The position numbers were made by a program, and so were the translations under genes. From positions 10,216-74,215 of the forward strand of contig CAZNJB010000015.1 in the NCBI GenBank assembly GCA_964573255.1: a DNA stretch of 64,000 nucleotides, given 5' to 3'. The notes under the pieces were generated by a model. It made no database searches, had not been told where the DNA came from, and saw nothing but the letters and a program-made list of their open reading frames with translations. Positions 1 to 8,631 of this stretch are shown here, piece by piece. The DNA is from CAYNUJ01 sp964573255 (GTDB lineage: Bacteria > Bacteroidota > Ignavibacteria > Ignavibacteriales > Melioribacteraceae). Position 1 is the first letter of the stretch. Each line of letters begins with the position of its first letter.

Positions 1-660
1 TTGGTCAATTACCGTATTTGGCAATAGATTCGGTGATTTTTGATAACTTATTTTCCCTAACATCAATGAATTGTTTCTTAATATTCTCTTGGCTTTTTTG
101 AGTGATTTACCCAATAAATTCGGGACCCTTATCATCCCAATTTTTGGACCTACACTAATTTTTATAACAATACTATCTCCTTTTTCAAGAACCGAACCTT
201 CCGGATATTCTTGTTCAACTACAATATCCGCAGGAAATTCCGAGCGAACTTTTTCAATATTTTTAATTCCCAATCCTAATCTTTCAATTGTAATTTTAGC
301 ATCGCGTAAGGTCTTTCCCGTTAAATCGGGAAGTTTAACTAAGGGTTCTCCACCGGAAACAAATAGATAAACATTTCTATGAATCTTTACGTTAGTATTT
401 CCTGCCGGATTTTGAAACATAATGTGATCCTTAGGAAAATTAACATCGTAACGCGTGCCTTTGATTACTGGATTTAATCCCAAGTTCTTCAATGTTTCTA
501 TTGCCACTTGCTTATGTTGCCCTATTAAATTAGGAAGTTTAACTTCGGGAGATGCAACATAATTTGGCATTACAACTTTGTCTATTAAAAAGAGGAGTAC
601 TCCCCCAATAACAATAAAGGTTATACCGATAACAAAAGATTTTTTCAGGAAGTTTTTCAT
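1..660 (-). CDS. PASTA-domain membrane protein (3' end outside window)
   Basis: The reading frame opens at the ATG at 660 on the minus strand and is still open at base 1, so only the first 220 residues are visible. It has a short cytoplasmic start, one transmembrane helix at about residues 8-27, then repeated PASTA modules at about 40-105, 107-172 and from 176 onward, each starting with a V/L-P-x-L-x-G-type motif (KLPNLIGQ, KLPDLTGK, RVPNLLGK). PASTA modules usually bind peptidoglycan fragments or mediate contacts in the envelope. No kinase or penicillin-binding domain precedes them, so this is a stand-alone anchored PASTA protein. The start lacks a Shine-Dalgarno sequence, which is common in this phylum. 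What follows the third module is unknown. Confidence 0.8.
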   Translation of the reverse strand, partial: MKNFLKKSFVIGITFIVIGGVLLFLIDKVVMPNYVASPEVKLPNLIGQHKQVAIETLKNLGLNPVIKGTRYDVNFPKDHIMFQNPAGNTNVKIHRNVYLFVSGGEPLVKLPDLTGKTLRDAKITIERLGLGIKNIEKVRSEFPADIVVEQEYPEGSVLEKGDSIVIKISVGPKIGMIRVPNLLGKSLKKAKRILRNNSLMLGKISYQKSPNLLPNTVIDQ

Positions 661-690
661 CTGCAATGATTTATAATTTATTCGAATTTA

Positions 691-698
691 CAAATATA
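691..698 (-). promoter_or_regulatory. Possible -7 element for the PASTA gene
   Basis: On the minus strand this octamer reads TATATTTG, matching the Bacteroidota -7 consensus TAnnTTTG, about 30 bases before the ATG at 660. No good TTTG -33 element lies 19-21 bases upstream, so the call is weak. Confidence 0.3.
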
Positions 699-776
699 AT
701 TAAAATTGTGTTTGTGCGTGAAAAATAAATGAAGTTTGACTAAACAATTCAAATTTTATTTTGATAGGTAATAATA

Positions 777-2069
777 TTAATTGTTGTTCAGCAAAAACAC
801 ACGGAATTCTTCATACTCTCTTGAGATAGGAATTGATTGTTTGGTTTTATTTATAGCTTCCTGCAATTGTTCCGGAATCTGAATATTGGATTTGATATTT
901 TCGTCATAAATATCCAGGAATTTAGCCGGATGAGCTGTGGAAGAAATTACTGCTTTTCCACTATCCAATATTTCCGGATAAATTTTGAACAAGGATGCTG
1001 CGGCAACAGCTGTATGAGGGCAAACCACGTAATTATATTTATTATAAATCAACTTAATTGTCTCAAGTGTTTCTTCATCAGTTATACTTGTAGTTTTTAT
1101 AACTCCGCGTAAAGATTCCAAATCTTCGTTAAATAGATGTACAATTCTTTCCAAATTGTTAGGAGCACCAACATCCATTGCATTAGAAATTGTTGGAATA
1201 GCATTTCTCGGCTCATATTTACCGGTAGCAACATACTGATGGAAAACATCATTTGCATTAAGCGCTGAAACAATAGTGGAAATAGGTAATCCCATTTTAT
1301 TAGCAATTAAGGCGCCTGTTAAATTACCCAAATTACCTGATGGAACAGAAAGAATTAAATCATCAGTTGAATCAAAATACTTGTAAATTTCAAAATAATA
1401 GAGAGCTTGAGGAAGTAACCTGGCAATATTAATGGAATTTGCACTCGATAAATTTATTTTTTCTCTCAATTCATCATCCGCAAATGCAGTTTTTACAAGA
1501 CGCTGGCAATCGTCAAAAGTGCCATTAACTTCAACAGCAGTAACATTACCACCAATGGTAGTTAATTGCTTTTCTTGTATTTCACTAACTTTTCCGGAAG
1601 GATAGAGCAGTTTAACATTTATATTTTTTGCATTATAAAATGCTTTCCCGACTGCGCTTCCTGTATCTCCCGAAGTAGCTACAAGTATTGTAATTTCAAT
1701 ATCATTCTTTATCGCATATTCCGATAATACTGCGGCAAGAAATCTCGCTCCGAAATCTTTGAATGCATTCGAATGACCATGAAAGAGTTCCAGAACAGCA
1801 ATGTGCTCATCTAATTTATTCATTTCAACAGGGAAATTAAATGCAGATCTAATAATTTTATTTAAATCAATTTCATCTTCGTCAATAAACTTTGATAGAA
1901 TATCATAAGCGGTTTCTCTGAAAGATTGAGTTTTAATTTTATCCCAGAAATCATTCTCTAATTTTGGAATATATTGAGGAACATAAAGTCCGCCATTGGG
2001 AGCCATCCCCATTACAACTGCTTCCAAAAACTTTAGATTATCTCCGCCTCTTGTAGAAATGTATTTCAT
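777..2069 (-). CDS. thrC: Threonine synthase
   Basis: Catalyses the PLP-dependent conversion of O-phosphohomoserine to threonine, the last step of threonine synthesis, in the cytoplasm. The 430-residue protein starts with the family N-terminus MKYISTRGG and has the Schiff-base lysine at K104 in HSNAFKDFGARF. A phosphate-binding segment (SGDTGSAVGKAF) and a glycine-rich SVPSGNLGN segment follow. Length is normal for the short bacterial form. Its ATG overlaps the end of thrB by four bases, so the two are translationally coupled and probably made in equal amounts. It is the last gene of the minus-strand run that begins with the SpoIIE-type phosphatase. No thrA or asd is present in the window. 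Confidence 0.95.
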   Translation of the reverse strand: MKYISTRGGDNLKFLEAVVMGMAPNGGLYVPQYIPKLENDFWDKIKTQSFRETAYDILSKFIDEDEIDLNKIIRSAFNFPVEMNKLDEHIAVLELFHGHSNAFKDFGARFLAAVLSEYAIKNDIEITILVATSGDTGSAVGKAFYNAKNINVKLLYPSGKVSEIQEKQLTTIGGNVTAVEVNGTFDDCQRLVKTAFADDELREKINLSSANSINIARLLPQALYYFEIYKYFDSTDDLILSVPSGNLGNLTGALIANKMGLPISTIVSALNANDVFHQYVATGKYEPRNAIPTISNAMDVGAPNNLERIVHLFNEDLESLRGVIKTTSITDEETLETIKLIYNKYNYVVCPHTAVAAASLFKIYPEILDSGKAVISSTAHPAKFLDIYDENIKSNIQIPEQLQEAINKTKQSIPISREYEEFRVFLLNNN

Positions 2070-2998
2070 TTAATTACCTTTGCACCGGAATAATTGATAG
2101 AACTTAAGTACTTGTTTGTTTCATAACCAAATTCAAAATATAATTTTTCGGCAGCGTTTAATATTTTATCACCCTGTTCTCTACTGCTAACAAAAAAGAA
2201 AATAGCCGGACCGGAACCAGAAATAGAACATCCCAAAGCACCTAAATCCAAAATCTTGTTTTTAATATCATAAAAATGTGGAATTAGCTTTGCACGTTGA
2301 GGTTCAATAATAACGTCATTCAAAGAATTTCGTAATCTTTTTTTGCTGCCGTCATATAAAGCTGAGATCATACCTGCAAGATTACCGCACTGAGTAACTA
2401 CATTCTTCAACGGTACTGTATCTTTTAGTAATGCCCTTGCGCTCTTTGTTTCAATTTTTATTTTGGGAGAAATCACTCCACAAAATAATTTTAATTTAGG
2501 TTTTATTTTAACAATATCCAGCGGATTATATCCCTTTACTAAAGTAAAACCTCCAAGCAATGAAGGTGCAATATTATCCGCATGATAATTCCCCGAAGCA
2601 ACCTTCTCCCCTTCCATAGCAAATTGAATTAATTCCATTTTGGAATAACCCAAATTCAATAGCTTGTTAATTGCATACACCACACCCGATGCGCTCGCTG
2701 CACTCGAACCGAGTCCGGTGCCAATCCCGTAATTCTTTCTTATACGAATTTCTATCCCAATTTTAGGACTATTCTTAAGGAGAGCTTTTGCCGCAACTCC
2801 CGCAGTATTTTTATTAATACTTTTCGGAAGCTTAAATCCCGGACAATCTGCTTCGGTTATTTTTAATCCGAAATTTTGCTCTCTTTTTACAACTGTTATC
2901 TCGTCTCCCACCCCATTAATCGGAAAACCGAGTATATCAAATCCAGGTCCGACGTTAGAAACACTCGCCGGAGCAAAAACTCTAATTCTTTTAGTCAT
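2066..2998 (-). CDS. thrB: Homoserine kinase (GHMP family)
   Basis: Phosphorylates homoserine with ATP to give the substrate of threonine synthase, encoded immediately downstream. The 310-residue protein has the GHMP ATP-binding loop GIGTGLGSSAASASG at about residues 91-105, an N-terminal FAPASVSNVGPGFD motif typical of ThrB, and a C-terminal glycine-rich CSISGSGPAIF motif. It overlaps thrC by four bases and follows the PduT-like gene by 18 bases, so threonine synthesis is probably transcribed with the microcompartment-type genes. That arrangement is unusual; the enzyme itself looks ordinary. Confidence 0.94.
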   Translation of the reverse strand: MTKRIRVFAPASVSNVGPGFDILGFPINGVGDEITVVKREQNFGLKITEADCPGFKLPKSINKNTAGVAAKALLKNSPKIGIEIRIRKNYGIGTGLGSSAASASGVVYAINKLLNLGYSKMELIQFAMEGEKVASGNYHADNIAPSLLGGFTLVKGYNPLDIVKIKPKLKLFCGVISPKIKIETKSARALLKDTVPLKNVVTQCGNLAGMISALYDGSKKRLRNSLNDVIIEPQRAKLIPHFYDIKNKILDLGALGCSISGSGPAIFFFVSSREQGDKILNAAEKLYFEFGYETNKYLSSINYSGAKVIK

Positions 2999-3016
2999 TC
3001 TAGTACAAAGCTATTT

Positions 3017-3568
3017 TTAAATCATTTCAGAAAGCAGCTCTTTCCTTGGCTGCGGTATTACAACTTTATTAACCAATAATCCTCTTTCCGCTATTAATGC
3101 AGCACCTGCTTCAACTGCGCTTGTTACAGCTGCTACTTCACCTGTAATAGTACAAAAGGCTTTACCGCCAAGAGCCATCGCAAGTCTGACTTCAATCAAC
3201 CTAACATTTGCAGCTTTAACTGCAGCATCAGCACCTTCAATAAGGGAAGCAACAGAAAAAGATTCTATAATTCCAAGCGCTTCGAGATCTTCCACTTGCG
3301 AATGCCCCGCCAATGCCGGGAAAATATCCGGATGAACGTGCGGTATAACAAACGTATCTATAACCGCAAATTCAAGATTGTTTACGGCAGCATCAACTGC
3401 AGATTGAACTTCAGCGACATCTCCGCCAATCAATACCATATATTTACCGGAACAAATGGTTCTTGATATTACCAATTCCACTTGAGATGTTTTTAACATA
3501 ATATCTGCCGCTTGCATTCCGGCAGCTATACTTGTCAATTCTATTAAACCTAATGAATTCATTTCCAT
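3017..3568 (-). CDS. pduT: PduT-like tandem BMC-domain shell protein
   Basis: A 183-residue protein made of two BMC (bacterial microcompartment) domains, about 4-88 and 98-175, of the kind that form trimeric shell tiles. C39 in RTICSGKY sits where PduT carries the cysteine (Cys38) that coordinates a 4Fe-4S cluster in the trimer pore. The family role is to move electrons across a microcompartment shell, with PduS as redox partner; the PduS-like gene is directly upstream, 12 bases away. No other shell gene, aldehyde dehydrogenase or signature enzyme is present in the window, so this is a satellite pair, and the enzymes it serves cannot be named from here. Confidence 0.88.
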   Translation of the reverse strand: MEMNSLGLIELTSIAAGMQAADIMLKTSQVELVISRTICSGKYMVLIGGDVAEVQSAVDAAVNNLEFAVIDTFVIPHVHPDIFPALAGHSQVEDLEALGIIESFSVASLIEGADAAVKAANVRLIEVRLAMALGGKAFCTITGEVAAVTSAVEAGAALIAERGLLVNKVVIPQPRKELLSEMI

Positions 3569-3580
3569 AAAATTAATCCT

Positions 3581-4894
3581 TTATCTTTGGATTCTAATAT
3601 AATCTTCTGATACTTGAGTTACTTTACCACTAATAGAAGCATGTATCTTTGCTCCTAATGAATCATTTGCCACATCGGCAATTAAATCACCTTCTTTCAC
3701 ACTATCACCTATACTTACAACCGGAACTGAAGTACCGCCAACATGCTGTTTTAATAAAATCTTAACACTAGCAGGTTCCGGCGATTCCTTAGTATAAGGT
3801 GTCGGGAAATCGTAATCGAGTAAATTTAATTTTCTCATTAACATTTTCAGTGGGACGCGTCGTCCTTCTTTCATAGGATGAACCTTTACTTCTTTTACCT
3901 GTTCATGCCTGATACCTAATTTTTTCATCTCTGCAATACCTTGATCGCAGGCTTCCCTAGGATACAAATCTTCAGGACAAGCATAAAGAGAACACAATCC
4001 GCAAGAGCAACAAAGATCAGCATATTCGTTCCATACTTCTTTCCCGCTTTTGGTAAATACTAATGAACGCATTACCTTATGCGGATGAACTTCATAACCA
4101 AGCAGATAACGAGGACAGAATTCTGTACAATACGAACACTGGTCACATGCCGATTTACCGATTCTGTTCATATCCTCAACTGGTCGCTGCATCCGGTCAA
4201 CTAAGTAGTGATCTTTTGGCAATATGATTAAACCGGCTGTAGTTTTAGTTACGACTTCGGTTAAATCGAATGTAAGTTTCCCCATCATTACGCCGCTCAC
4301 GAACAATGCGATATCGGGAACGGTTGCACCTCCGCATAATTCAATTAATTCTTTGAATTGTGTTCCAACAGGAACCATAAACGATTTCGGTTCTTTAACG
4401 GCACCGTTGATGGAAACCATTTTTTTAGTAACCGGAATTCCTCGAGATGCATTTGAAATATTGTAAAGTGTTTCAACATTATTGACAACACACCCAATAT
4501 CCAAAGGAATTCCATGTGGCGGAATCAATCTCTTTGTTGCTGCGTAAACCAATTCATACTCATCACCCGAAGGATAAAAATCCCCTAAAAATGTCAACTC
4601 TATTTTTCCGTTGCTGAAGTGTTTTTCAACTTCTTCGGCAGCGGACATATTTTTTCTTTTTATTCCAAAGTATCCTTTCCTTGCTTTAACAGTTTCAAGC
4701 ATTAATTCCATTCCCTCCACTATTTGTGGAGCGAAATGAAGCATAATTTCGTAATCTTTATGGAGCAGCGGCTCGCACTCAGCGCCGTTTGCAAGCATAA
4801 ATTCCACATTGCTTTTTGCTTTAACATGTGCTGGGAACCCGGCACCTCCGGCACCAACTACTCCAGCATTAAATATTTGATCGGCTAAATGCAT
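3581..4894 (-). CDS. pduS: PduS-like flavin/iron-sulfur reductase of a microcompartment
   Basis: A 437-residue RnfC/NuoF-like protein. The N-terminus has a glycine-rich nucleotide-binding segment (GVVGAGGAGFPAHVK) and a GAECEPLLHKDYE motif; a SLBB-type region follows; then two 4Fe-4S motifs (CDQCSYCTEFCP and CCSCGLCSLYACP) and a C-terminal barrel-sandwich-like domain. This order matches PduS, which reduces cobalamin with NADH and is bound to PduT in Pdu microcompartments. The start lies one base after the stop of the phosphatase gene, so the genes are cotranscribed. RnfC is the main alternative, but the PduT neighbour and the absence of rnfABDGE favour PduS. Confidence 0.88.
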   Translation of the reverse strand: MHLADQIFNAGVVGAGGAGFPAHVKAKSNVEFMLANGAECEPLLHKDYEIMLHFAPQIVEGMELMLETVKARKGYFGIKRKNMSAAEEVEKHFSNGKIELTFLGDFYPSGDEYELVYAATKRLIPPHGIPLDIGCVVNNVETLYNISNASRGIPVTKKMVSINGAVKEPKSFMVPVGTQFKELIELCGGATVPDIALFVSGVMMGKLTFDLTEVVTKTTAGLIILPKDHYLVDRMQRPVEDMNRIGKSACDQCSYCTEFCPRYLLGYEVHPHKVMRSLVFTKSGKEVWNEYADLCCSCGLCSLYACPEDLYPREACDQGIAEMKKLGIRHEQVKEVKVHPMKEGRRVPLKMLMRKLNLLDYDFPTPYTKESPEPASVKILLKQHVGGTSVPVVSIGDSVKEGDLIADVANDSLGAKIHASISGKVTQVSEDYIRIQR

Positions 4895-4895
4895 T

Positions 4896-6131
4896 TCAAT
4901 CCTTTCTCTTAATAATCACAACTGTCTTATCATCTTGGTATTTACTATCGTTAGTGGAAAATTTAATTACACTATCGATGATTGCATAAGCCAATTCCTT
5001 AGGATTCAATTTTATATTTTTCTTTATTGTTCGCAATAATCTTTTCTCATCATAAAAATCGAATTTGTTATTTGCAGCTTCCACTATTCCATCGCTGTAA
5101 ATAAAAAGCATATCGCCTGCTGCAAAATTAATTGAATCCGTCTCAAATTTGGAATTTGGCGCTGGACCTAATAGCGGTCCAGTTGGATTTAGGTATATAA
5201 ATTCATTTTTCTGTTTAGAATAAAAGATAGCAGGGTTATGACCGGCATTAGCATATAAAAATAACCCCTTTTTATCATTTGATATTTCTCCGTAAAACAT
5301 ACTGCAAAATCGGTCATCGGAAAATATCATATTTATTAAATTGTTCAATCTGAACATCAACGGAGATATTTTCAACTGAAAAGTACTTGCCATTCTTAAT
5401 GCACCTGAAATATACATTGCTTCGGCTGCAGCACTTAATCCTTTAGAAGCTGCATCGCCTACTACAATTCCCAAACGCTCTTCATCAGTTCCAATCTTTA
5501 CATAATCGTAAAAGTCCCCTCCCAATATTTCGGCAGGAATCGTAACACCAAATATTTCATAATCGTGAAATACATATTCGTGTTCCGGGAGGATACTTCT
5601 TTGTAGCTGTTTCGCTTTATCAAGATCTTTATACAAATGCTTTCGTGAATTTGTAAGCCTCCATTCCCGCAATCTGGAAGTTATCACCGTTGAAATAATA
5701 TTTATGGTCGATCTAAAATCTTCGTCAATATTCTCACTATTAAAAGCAATTAAAAATTCATAATATTGAGACCCATCTATATTGATTTTGGAACCTACCC
5801 CGGAAGCAGAATATTTGAATATTCCCTTCTTAATCAGAGTTTTGTTGGTTTCATTTGCTAAAATCGTTCTCTGTTCAGTTAGCAATTTGAAAATTGGATA
5901 TTCTTTCAACGGGAGTAAAAATCCCTTTTTAATTTTTCTTACACGCCCAGATTGATATAACAATTCATAAGCTTTTAATTGTCTGTTAAGCCTCCATATT
6001 CTTCCGCCGGTAATGTCGATATTCTCTTTATCAACAAGTTGCTTTAATATTTTTTGAAGCAATTCAGTTTCCGACTTGAAACTTTGTGATGCGACTGCTT
6101 CTATTGATCTTAATAGTTTTCTTTGTTCCAT
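4896..6131 (-). CDS. SpoIIE/RsbU-type PP2C serine phosphatase
   Basis: A 411-residue protein whose C-terminal half (about 190-410) is a PPM/SpoIIE phosphatase: motif GGDFYDYV with the metal-binding aspartate, GDAASKGLSAA, NAGHNPAIF and the closing DDKTVVIIKR. Such enzymes dephosphorylate anti-anti-sigma factors in partner-switching stress pathways. The first about 170 residues resemble a degenerate GAF-like sensor region but I cannot name it with confidence. It is the first gene of the tight run leading into pduS, pduT, thrB and thrC. No anti-sigma or anti-anti-sigma partner is nearby, so its target is unknown. Confidence 0.85.
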   Translation of the reverse strand: MEQRKLLRSIEAVASQSFKSETELLQKILKQLVDKENIDITGGRIWRLNRQLKAYELLYQSGRVRKIKKGFLLPLKEYPIFKLLTEQRTILANETNKTLIKKGIFKYSASGVGSKINIDGSQYYEFLIAFNSENIDEDFRSTINIISTVITSRLREWRLTNSRKHLYKDLDKAKQLQRSILPEHEYVFHDYEIFGVTIPAEILGGDFYDYVKIGTDEERLGIVVGDAASKGLSAAAEAMYISGALRMASTFQLKISPLMFRLNNLINMIFSDDRFCSMFYGEISNDKKGLFLYANAGHNPAIFYSKQKNEFIYLNPTGPLLGPAPNSKFETDSINFAAGDMLFIYSDGIVEAANNKFDFYDEKRLLRTIKKNIKLNPKELAYAIIDSVIKFSTNDSKYQDDKTVVIIKRKD

Positions 6132-6147
6132 CTATTTCCCATATTAC

Positions 6148-6155
6148 CAAAAATA
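6148..6155 (-). promoter_or_regulatory. Possible -7 element for the phosphatase-pdu-thr operon
   Basis: Reads TATTTTTG on the minus strand, matching TAnnTTTG, 17 bases ahead of the phosphatase ATG at 6131. A clear -33 TTTG is missing at the right spacing, so support is limited. Confidence 0.3.
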
Positions 6156-6190
6156 AAATTAACGAAAAATAACTTCACATAAAATTATTA

Positions 6191-7462
6191 CTATTCTGAA
6201 TAAAATAGAATCATTTGTTTTAATGCATTTTTACATACGATGTTAAATTCATCCGAATCAAAGGCTTTCATAATACTGTTATATGTTGGTCGGTACACTC
6301 CGTGTGCAACATATCCTCCGCCTTCGAATAAACCTATCACATCGGAAAACTCCGGCTCATTAGGGGTTGGTAGCGGAATTCCATCAGTTAATAAATCTTT
6401 CCATTTCCGTTCGAAATTCACTCTTGTAGTAATATTAGGTTCCCAAGGTTCAATATCAGTAGGATAAAAATCTTGATAAGAAACGTCCGAAGTGTAATAT
6501 TCATCGGCTAAACCGCCAAAACCGTGTCCAAACTCGTGTATAAATATTTGACGTGCTTTCTCATTCTTTGCAGCAGTTACAGAATAGTAATTGTAAATTG
6601 CTCCGCCGCCGTATTTAGAAGAATTAACCAAAATATAAATTTGATCGTACGGCGCATTTGCAGCTAAATCTCTTACAACTTTATAATCGTATGTCATTAA
6701 ATATCTTTCACTGTCAAAAGTATAATAAGTTGTATTTAACAAAGTATTCTTCCAAACATTATCACCGGGAATGTCTGTTCCGCTCTCTTCCGAGGGCGCT
6801 AGAACCGCCCATACATTTATATTATCTTTCATTTCCTTGAAAGGCTCATAATAGAAAATATAATCCTTGAATTTTTCACAATCCTTTTTAAAATCATCCA
6901 TCTCCTCGGCGGTGTAACCGTCAGGTAGAAAAAGGATATCCAATTTTTCAGCAGTATCTCCCGAATAATGAACTTTGAAGCTATCATATTTTAATTTTTG
7001 ATCTTTACGAATAAAATAACTTGCCGGATCAATTTGATACTCAAAAATTGATTCGAATTTACCTTTTTTATTTCTTGAAAGTAATTCGAAAATTACTGTA
7101 TCCTTCGGAAACGGAAAAGTAACCGTTTCGTTTAATGTTCTCTTTACTTTTTTAGCTTCCTCCGTAGTCTGCCATTCTCTGAATAATGAAGAAAACCCCC
7201 GTGAATAAAGTACTTTACTTTTATCTTTGTTCCATACTTTGAATAAATAAGCACCGTATTCAAAACTATCTATTAAATTCTTTTTTGAACCTCCCCAGTA
7301 TGGTTCTTCAATAATTTCATCAAAAGAAATCATTTCTGAATTCGCATCACCGGTATGAAAATAATCGAAACGAAGAGTTTTCGATTCGAAATAATCTTCA
7401 AATTTAATTTGAGCGTCTAGTGTTGTAATAATAAGAAGGAGTAATAATATTATTTGTTTCAT
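6191..7462 (-). CDS. Secreted M64-family metallopeptidase
   Basis: A zinc metallopeptidase of the IgA-peptidase M64 family. From the ATG at 7462 the protein is 423 residues with a clear signal peptide (MKQIILLLLLIITTLDAQ). About 150 residues of beta-rich N-terminal domain follow, then the catalytic domain, starting near LDILFLPDGYTAEEMDDF and holding the zinc motif HEFGHGFGGLADEYY. The frame extends eight codons further upstream to 7486, but that start would bury the signal peptide and has no ribosome-binding site, so 7462 is chosen. Its natural substrate is unknown; M64 enzymes are widespread in gut and environmental Bacteroidota. No sorting domain is visible at the C-terminus, so it may be periplasmic or surface-associated. 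Confidence 0.85.
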   Translation of the reverse strand: MKQIILLLLLIITTLDAQIKFEDYFESKTLRFDYFHTGDANSEMISFDEIIEEPYWGGSKKNLIDSFEYGAYLFKVWNKDKSKVLYSRGFSSLFREWQTTEEAKKVKRTLNETVTFPFPKDTVIFELLSRNKKGKFESIFEYQIDPASYFIRKDQKLKYDSFKVHYSGDTAEKLDILFLPDGYTAEEMDDFKKDCEKFKDYIFYYEPFKEMKDNINVWAVLAPSEESGTDIPGDNVWKNTLLNTTYYTFDSERYLMTYDYKVVRDLAANAPYDQIYILVNSSKYGGGAIYNYYSVTAAKNEKARQIFIHEFGHGFGGLADEYYTSDVSYQDFYPTDIEPWEPNITTRVNFERKWKDLLTDGIPLPTPNEPEFSDVIGLFEGGGYVAHGVYRPTYNSIMKAFDSDEFNIVCKNALKQMILFYSE

Positions 7463-7527
7463 AATTAATCCCACATTGAGAACCATAAATTTATAGTAAA
7501 TTCATTCTTATTTGATTACATAAAAGA

Positions 7528-7589
7528 GAGACTCCCTATAAAATAGTAATTTTAGCTTATAAAGAACTAAAAAAACTAAAAGGAGTCTC
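7528..7589 (+). repeat. Inverted repeat enclosing a ribosome-binding site
   Basis: GAGACTCC at 7528-7535 and its exact complement GGAGTCTC at 7582-7589 are separated by 46 AT-rich bases. The right arm contains the AGGAG Shine-Dalgarno sequence of the tiny ORF at 7592. It may be a regulatory fold, or the terminal region of a decayed mobile element; the sequence alone does not decide. Confidence 0.45.
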
Positions 7590-7591
7590 AA

Positions 7592-7660
7592 ATGCAAAAT
7601 ACTGAAAATCGCAACAAAAATCTTGAATGGTTTCAAAAACCGGTATTGAATAACTACTAA
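7592..7660 (+). CDS. Tiny ORF of 22 codons, unknown; possibly a gene remnant
   Basis: An ATG three bases after the inverted-repeat arm carrying AGGAG opens a 22-residue frame beginning MQNTENRNKNLEWFQ and ending with TAA at 7660. The ribosome-binding site is one of the best in the window, yet the frame is short and nothing recognisable continues in any frame downstream. It could be a genuine small peptide, the first codons of a decayed transposase or other gene, or a leader whose translation is controlled by the repeat. I do not recognise the peptide. Confidence 0.35.
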   Translation: MQNTENRNKNLEWFQKPVLNNY

Positions 7661-7904
7661 AAATATTTAAGCATTGTGCTGAATTATTATAAATAGCAGT
7701 AACTAATCTAATTTTAGATAATATAAGAAGAAATTGTAAGTTTACAACTGTCTCGGGATTACTTGAAATAGAATTGAAATTGAGGAGAATACATAATTAC
7801 AAAAGCAATACTTGTTTGGATATGCATTAAAAATATAATTACTATTATATCAGGCTAACGTAGCTAAATATATGGAAGTTACTTTTAGGATGATTCCGGT
7901 TAAG
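7661..7904. other. AT-rich non-coding stretch
   Basis: No reading frame, RNA gene or clear repeat was recognised between the tiny ORF and the promoter of the outer-membrane protein gene. All frames are broken by frequent stops. The stretch may be decayed coding sequence. Confidence 0.5.
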
Positions 7905-7937
7905 TTTGACTTTTTACGAAGATATTTTTTAGTTTTG
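7905..7937 (+). promoter_or_regulatory. Bacteroidota-type promoter for the outer-membrane protein
   Basis: TTTG at 7905-7908 (-33) and TAGTTTTG at 7930-7937 (-7) are 21 bases apart, fitting TTTG-N19-21-TAnnTTTG exactly. Transcription would start near 7944, giving a leader of about 95 bases before the ATG at 8039. Confidence 0.55.
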
Positions 7938-8038
7938 AGGCCTATAAACTATTCAGATATCTTATCTTTTGAATAATATTAAACGTTAATAATTTATTAG
8001 TTTTATTCTAGAAAAAAATAATTGGGGAACTAATAAAA

Positions 8039-8605
8039 ATGAAAAAATTAAGCATAATCTTACTTCTGATTCTACCTTCAATATTTTTTTCACAACAATC
8101 AATTAGTTTTGGAGTAAAAATAGATGCTTTTGCTCTGAATACAGAAAAATTCACAACAGTTACAAACAGTCAAAAGGGATTCAACTATTTCCCGCCAAGT
8201 GCAGTTTATTTATTTCTAAAGGGAAATTTATCCAATGAATCAAAATCATTTTATGTTTTGAGAATCGGTGCTTTGGATGCAAAAGATTTTAATGGTTTTG
8301 AGTTTGGAGCGTTGTTTGAAAAATATTTTATGGAAAATACATATCTGCTTTTAGGTCTGAATATGCACTTCAATAAAGAAAAAATAATTCGCACGGACAT
8401 GATTGATAAAAGTCATAGCAAAACAATTAATTTATTGACTGCAGGTTTAGGCTATGATTTAACAAATTCTTTATTCGCTGAGATGTCATTTGATTATTCT
8501 CTAAATAGAGAGTACGGAATTACTACTCCTTTAGACCAAAACATTCCCGCTAAACCTAAATCCATCTATAATGTTATTAGATTCGGAATAGGTTATAAAT
8601 TCTAA
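8039..8605 (+). CDS. Outer-membrane beta-barrel protein, function unknown
   Basis: A 188-residue protein with a signal peptide (MKKLSIILLLILPSIFFSQQ) and alternating polar/hydrophobic strands typical of small eight-stranded barrels. It ends in IRFGIGYKF, with the terminal phenylalanine that outer-membrane proteins use for BAM recognition. It is monocistronic: its own promoter lies upstream and pyrE converges from the other strand. I cannot assign a ligand or function. The localisation is inferred from the signal peptide and the terminal aromatic residue. Confidence 0.75.
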   Translation: MKKLSIILLLILPSIFFSQQSISFGVKIDAFALNTEKFTTVTNSQKGFNYFPPSAVYLFLKGNLSNESKSFYVLRIGALDAKDFNGFEFGALFEKYFMENTYLLLGLNMHFNKEKIIRTDMIDKSHSKTINLLTAGLGYDLTNSLFAEMSFDYSLNREYGITTPLDQNIPAKPKSIYNVIRFGIGYKF

Positions 8606-8631
8606 TTAATATTGTTCGGTTAATTATGGAA

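Noticed and set aside
71..370. Plus-strand frame of 99 codons at the left edge
   Set aside because: It is antisense to the PASTA repeats, which show clear family motifs on the minus strand.
3017..3568. Ethanolamine-type (EutL/EutK) shell protein
   Set aside because: The two BMC domains, C39 in RTICSGKY and the adjacent PduS-like gene fit PduT better.
7463..8038. Possible tRNA or riboswitch in the long gap
   Set aside because: No cloverleaf, CCA end or known riboswitch core could be found; only the inverted repeat and a promoter stand out.
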